Of a DNA stretch of 64,000 nucleotides, positions 60,516-64,000 are shown one piece after another. The notes under the pieces were generated by a model that saw only the letters and a list, made by a program, of their open reading frames with translations, was not told the origin of the DNA and did no database searches. This DNA is from Rhytidiadelphus loreus (lineage: Eukaryota; Streptophyta; Bryopsida; Hypnales; Hylocomiaceae). Within the stretch, counting starts at the first letter, position 1. Every line of letters begins with the position of its first letter. The translations under genes and the position numbers were made by a program. Location: the NCBI GenBank assembly GCA_947034895.1, contig OX344762.1, positions 79,292,981-79,356,980 on the forward strand, written 5' to 3'.

Positions 60516-61457
60516 GCGGGATTAGATAAAGACAGCACGTTCCAAATGTAAAAATGTGGATGAAGACTCCCTGCCGCTAAGCTGTCATCCTATAGTCGCG
60601 AATGTGACTTTGAAATGACTCTAATGATAACAACCCCAAACCCTTCGTGCAATTAGGGAACACAAGTCATATTCAAGTCGTTCCGAACAAGCAGTCTTTC
60701 TTCTATGGTTACATTTACCCCCATTTCCCTGTAGTGTTTGGCCTTATGAAAACACGGGTAGCTGCACTTCACAAGGTCACATTTATATGAAAAAATGTCC
60801 AAAATGGTGGTTACTCTTTGGATTCATTCTTGAAGTCAAGTTGGCTACACGCTTGAAAAAATTTAGATCATTTGAAATTGCACAACATATAGGAAAAAAA
60901 TAGTAAGTAGAAAGAAGTACAAAGTGATTCAAGATACTAAATTGTTAAGAGTTTAATTAAAAAATTAAAAAATTCCAATCACAATAGTGATAATGTAGTA
61001 ATAAACAATCTACATCATATACTTTTATTTTTTTCAAAAAATATAAAAAATTGAGTTCAGTAAAGGACTCCAAAGTTTATTTTTGAGTAGGAAATCTATA
61101 ACTACCCGCAAACTAGAACACCTCATAACCTTCATCTCGTAAATCAAAATGAAATGATTCAAAGCTTTCCACGTATATATAAACCTAGAAAATTAATTTT
61201 GATTTTCTTTTATAAAAGTGATTTTTAAAGAATTTTTTTGGACTGCCCGCCGACTGCTTCAAATTATATATCATGCAATAACTTTTTAACCATGTAGACA
61301 AAAGTTATGAAAATTATTGTGCCTTAAAGTTACTCCTTGGGCATACATTGTGTGAAATTTTCAAAGAAAAAAAATAAAAATTCCGTCTATAGTGAGTTGC
61401 CCCAAATCGCTACGTTGCCAAAAAATAGTGTTTGGTTCTTTAGGGGTTAAGAGTTAA

Positions 61458-62274
61458 CCCCTTAGGTATGTGTACCTATAATCATCATTGATTACAATAG
61501 AACGTAGTTATCATCATTAATTATTAATTATTTTTATTGCATCTTATTGGATCCCAACGCACTTTCGCATGCATTATTTGAACACCATATGAATAAGTTA
61601 TGAATTTTCAAAGTATTATCTCTAAGTGTAGCAATAATCAATGTAGACTTTAATAGACTTTTAAGTTTTGATTGTGTACATTTTCGATAATCTATATTTT
61701 TTAAATGATGTTTTTTGGTTCAAATATAGGTGTGTCATAATTCGGGCAATGCTGAATGTACTATACGTGCATTAATAAACTTTGAAATGTTCAAATTTCC
61801 CAAAACATGAAGATTGATCCTAATATGCAATTTCAAAGAAAGATTTATTCACATAAGTTAATTCAATAGTTATCATTAAAATTTGAAACCAAAAGTTTAG
61901 AATTTATAGTAAAATTGATTTAGATTTAAATATTAGTTATTTCACAAAAGAATAATTTACTGTAAGTTTGAAATATATTTTAATTCTAAGATGTGATATT
62001 TGCAAGAAATAAATAATGTGGAAATTCATATTGTACAAATCCTAGAAAACTAAGACCAAAACATAATCAGTGTTTGAATCGGATGAATCTCATTGTTTCT
62101 TTTATAGGCACAGTCCCTACATGCATCATAAGAACTCAAAATTAAAGAAAATGTTTGTTCGAGATTTACATTATAATCCACAAGAAAGAAACATTAATAA
62201 TGGCATCTCAATCTTCCTTCAATATATGTACTATTCCAATTGTAACCATATCCAATAACTTTATTTTATAACCT
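61458..62274. mobile_element. Probable TTAA element, 817 bp
   Basis: TTAA at 61454-61457 followed by CCCCTTAGGTATG; next TTAA at 62275-62278. The right terminus is poor (TTATAACCTT), so boundaries are inferred from the TTAA pair and neighbours. Confidence 0.45.
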
Positions 62275-62278
62275 TTAA

Positions 62279-62500
62279 CCCTTAAATGTTGAGGAGGACG
62301 TTTGGTGTCCAATGGATGACAAGGGAATCCTTATAGTAGGATAGAAGTGCAACTATTCATCCTCGAAATTTTGTTGTGAAAAGGGGAGGTCTTCTAGACT
62401 AGTTTGACTACCATTGAGTGCTTTTGCTATTTCTTAAAGCAATGATTCATACGGTAATGAAAAGGATGATTTCCAAGATCACCCCTTTGTCCATGAAGGG
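62279..62500 (+). mobile_element. Family C TTAA element, copy C2, 222 bp
   Basis: TTAA (62275-62278), CCCTTAAATGTTGAGG; right end TTTGTCCATGAAGGG, TTAA (62501-62504). Interior as in C1. Confidence 0.82.
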
Positions 62501-62649
62501 TTAAGCTTGCCTTCAAATTTTTGAAAGAATACAAAAGATGCAAATAATAGAAGCAAATTGATACATATTTCTAGAGAAGGACTAATCTTGGAGCTCATTT
62601 CATCCACATCAAATCATCCATCAACCAACATAGAATATGTATTTCTACA

Positions 62650-64000
62650 AAGCCACTTTACATTGTAGTAGAGAAGTACACCAATAAAGAATTATAGGAA
62701 AATGGAACAATATGATTGGAGGAAATTTTGTTCTTCACCTGACTAGATTTATACTATTGCCAAGACTTGTCTGGTGGAGAACTTTAGGCATGGATGAAAA
62801 AATGACATGGTTGCCTTTGTAGTAGCACTTTTTGTAAGGGGAGTTCTTTGGAGGTCAAGTTTCTTGGGCGGCCTCAATCCTGAGACAAGAAACTTGGCCT
62901 ATGGAGAACTCCAACTTCATTTATTGCTTAGGGCCGCTTTACACTATGGTGGAGAAGTGCTCCGGTCGATCAATAGGTTCTGGCCAAGACATGGTTATTT
63001 TAGGCACTTGGTGGGATGTTAAAGAAGATGAAAAGAAAATAAACTATTAAAAGAAGAAGATTTGACTAGTTGTAGTCTAAACACCAAGTGGAGAAGTCTT
63101 AAGGACAACTTCACAAACTGAAGTCCAATGGACAACTTCACCTAGAGGAAAATTTTGACAACACACAATAATAGAAATTATAACCGCTAATGGAACTTCC
63201 ACATATTTTGTACATTTTTTGATTGTAGTAAGAAGCCATAACATTTGCATCGGGTGCTTGATAAATTCAACTTGTTTAAAAAAATGCATCTAGTTATCTA
63301 ATTTGTGTGATAAAAAATTCAAATCAATCAAATATGTATTGTAAATACAATACATATTTCATATCTCAAGTTAAGATTTCAAAATAAATTTGAAACCTTA
63401 AAATAAAAATTATACAAGCAAGAAAAAACCTGGAGAGTAAAAAAATGAAAGTTATTGATGCATCAGCTCAATGATAAATAAAAAATGAAGAATTGATGTA
63501 ACTGCTCTACACAATACTTGAAAGTGAAAGGAAACTGTAGTTGGCGCATCCACACTACCAAAAGCACTACGAAGTGAAAGAGAAAGAGGCGGAGAGATAA
63601 TGCTATTTGAGATTAAAAAAATCCCTCAATCGCACACAACTAAGATGTCATGATGAAAAGACAATCAATGAAGTTGGAGTTCTCCAGAGGCCAAATTTTA
63701 TGTCCCAAGGGTTGAAACCGCCCCAAAAACTTGACCTCTAGAAAATTCCCCTTTCAAAAAGTGTTGCTACATAGACAGCCATGTCATTTTTTCATCCATG
63801 CTTGAAGTTCTCCACTGGACAAGTCTTGGCCATAGTGTAAACCCAATCTGGTGAAGAACAAAATTTCCTTCAATCATATTGCTCCATTTTCCTACAACTC
63901 TTAATCGATGCACTTCTCCACCATAGTGTAAAGCGGCCCTTAGTTGTGGAATTAAGGGCTTCTTTTTTCAAATAGCATTAGTTGGCACTTTGCCAAAACT
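62650..64000. mobile_element. Older PIF/Harbinger-like element, left half and a right piece, interrupted by a younger relative
   Basis: Left half 62650-62930 begins GCCACTTTACATTGTAG and continues GGAAAATGGAACAATATGAT; it resumes after the insertion at 63940 with TTAGTTGTGGAATTAAGGG and CAAATAGCATTAG. The same order is seen, inverted, inside the younger element (63590-63939). Extends past the right edge. Confidence 0.7.
62931..63939. mobile_element. PIF/Harbinger-like non-autonomous element, 1009 bp
   Basis: Terminal inverted repeats of about 30 bp, beginning GGGCCGCTTTACACTATGG on both ends; TTA on both sides (62928-62930, 63940-63942). Its right arm contains about 280 bp that is the inverted copy of the host element's left half. 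No transposase. Confidence 0.88.

Larger units (their letters stand above)
59044..60736. mobile_element. CACTA non-autonomous element, 1693 bp, inserted in B3
   Basis: CACTACGAGAAAAAC at the left; right-end complement CACTACAGGGAAATGG; TTT on both sides (59041-59043, 60737-60739). Subterminal copies of ATGACT/AGTCAT are frequent on the left and continue on the right. Shares a block with the first CACTA (59690-59830 with 33350-33500). Contains a truncated family B piece at about 60292-60515. Confidence 0.82.
58829..61446 (-). mobile_element. Family B TTAA element, copy B3, split by a CACTA element
   Basis: Starts CCTCTAAAAGTC after TTAA 58825-58828 and ends TTTAGGGG before TTAA 61447-61450. 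Landmarks in the complement follow B2. Subtracting the CACTA insertion and its 3-bp duplication leaves 922 bp, the family length. Confidence 0.85.

Noticed and set aside
1..64000. CRISPR arrays, operons, ribosome-binding sites
   Set aside because: Spliced nuclear genes show a eukaryotic genome; the tandem arrays here have no spacer structure.

Overview
The window looks like nuclear DNA of a streptophyte (land plant or close algal relative) with a large, AT-rich, transposon-filled genome. Both recognisable genes are plant-type: their encoded segments read like land-plant DUS3 and plant cyclophilin-40, and they are cut by many short GT-AG introns. I cannot assign a genus from sequence alone.

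Genes. Both lie on the minus strand in the first 15 kb. (1) A tRNA-dihydrouridine synthase 3 homologue (DUS3) has five exons at 210-3835; its catalytic half runs off the left edge. (2) A complete nine-exon cyclophilin-40 (CYP40/SQUINT type, 377 codons) lies at 11419-14710. A perfect four-unit heat-shock element sits about 230 bp upstream of its start codon, which fits the family's role as an HSP90 co-chaperone. I find no other gene I can defend. The remaining roughly 49 kb (15-64 kb) has no convincing coding sequence, no rRNA or tRNA that I could recognise, and no intact transposase or reverse transcriptase.

Mobile DNA. The gene-free part is a layered deposit of non-autonomous DNA transposons. 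(a) A set of element families flanked by TTAA, with termini starting CCC: family A (about 940-960 bp), family B (about 914-922 bp), family C (about 220 bp), plus single copies. TTAA target sites with CCC termini are the signature of the piggyBac superfamily, which I believe is poorly documented in plants. (b) Two CACTA elements with 3-bp target duplications (32626-37082, ATA; 59044-60736, TTT), the second cleanly splitting a family B copy. (c) Two PIF/Harbinger-like elements with GGGCC termini and TAA/TTA duplications (8466-9986 and 62931-63939). (d) A Tc1/mariner-like element with CTCCCTC termini (24692-25556), a family of about 225 bp ending in GGTGAAYYGACCCC (possibly Mutator-like), a CACTACAAG hairpin MITE, and short L1-like 3' tails. 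(e) Local tandem or segmental duplications at 7565, 8860, 10018, 15446, 40240, 43591 and 46197.

Layout. 1-4 kb DUS3; 4-11.4 kb repeats (family A copy, PIF element, 52-bp tandem array) and CYP40 3' flank; 11.4-15 kb CYP40 and promoter; 15-32 kb mixed old repeats; 32.6-37.1 kb CACTA with a nested family B; 37-46 kb decayed DNA with duplications and family C; 46.8-53 kb family A cluster; 53.7-54 kb hairpin cluster; 55-62.5 kb nested and end-to-end TTAA elements; 62.6 kb to the end a PIF element inside an older relative.

The candidate undescribed system is the TTAA element set: several families sharing target and terminal rules, with conserved lengths, diverged internal modules of about 160-190 bp, and repeated insertion at each other's TTAA sites.
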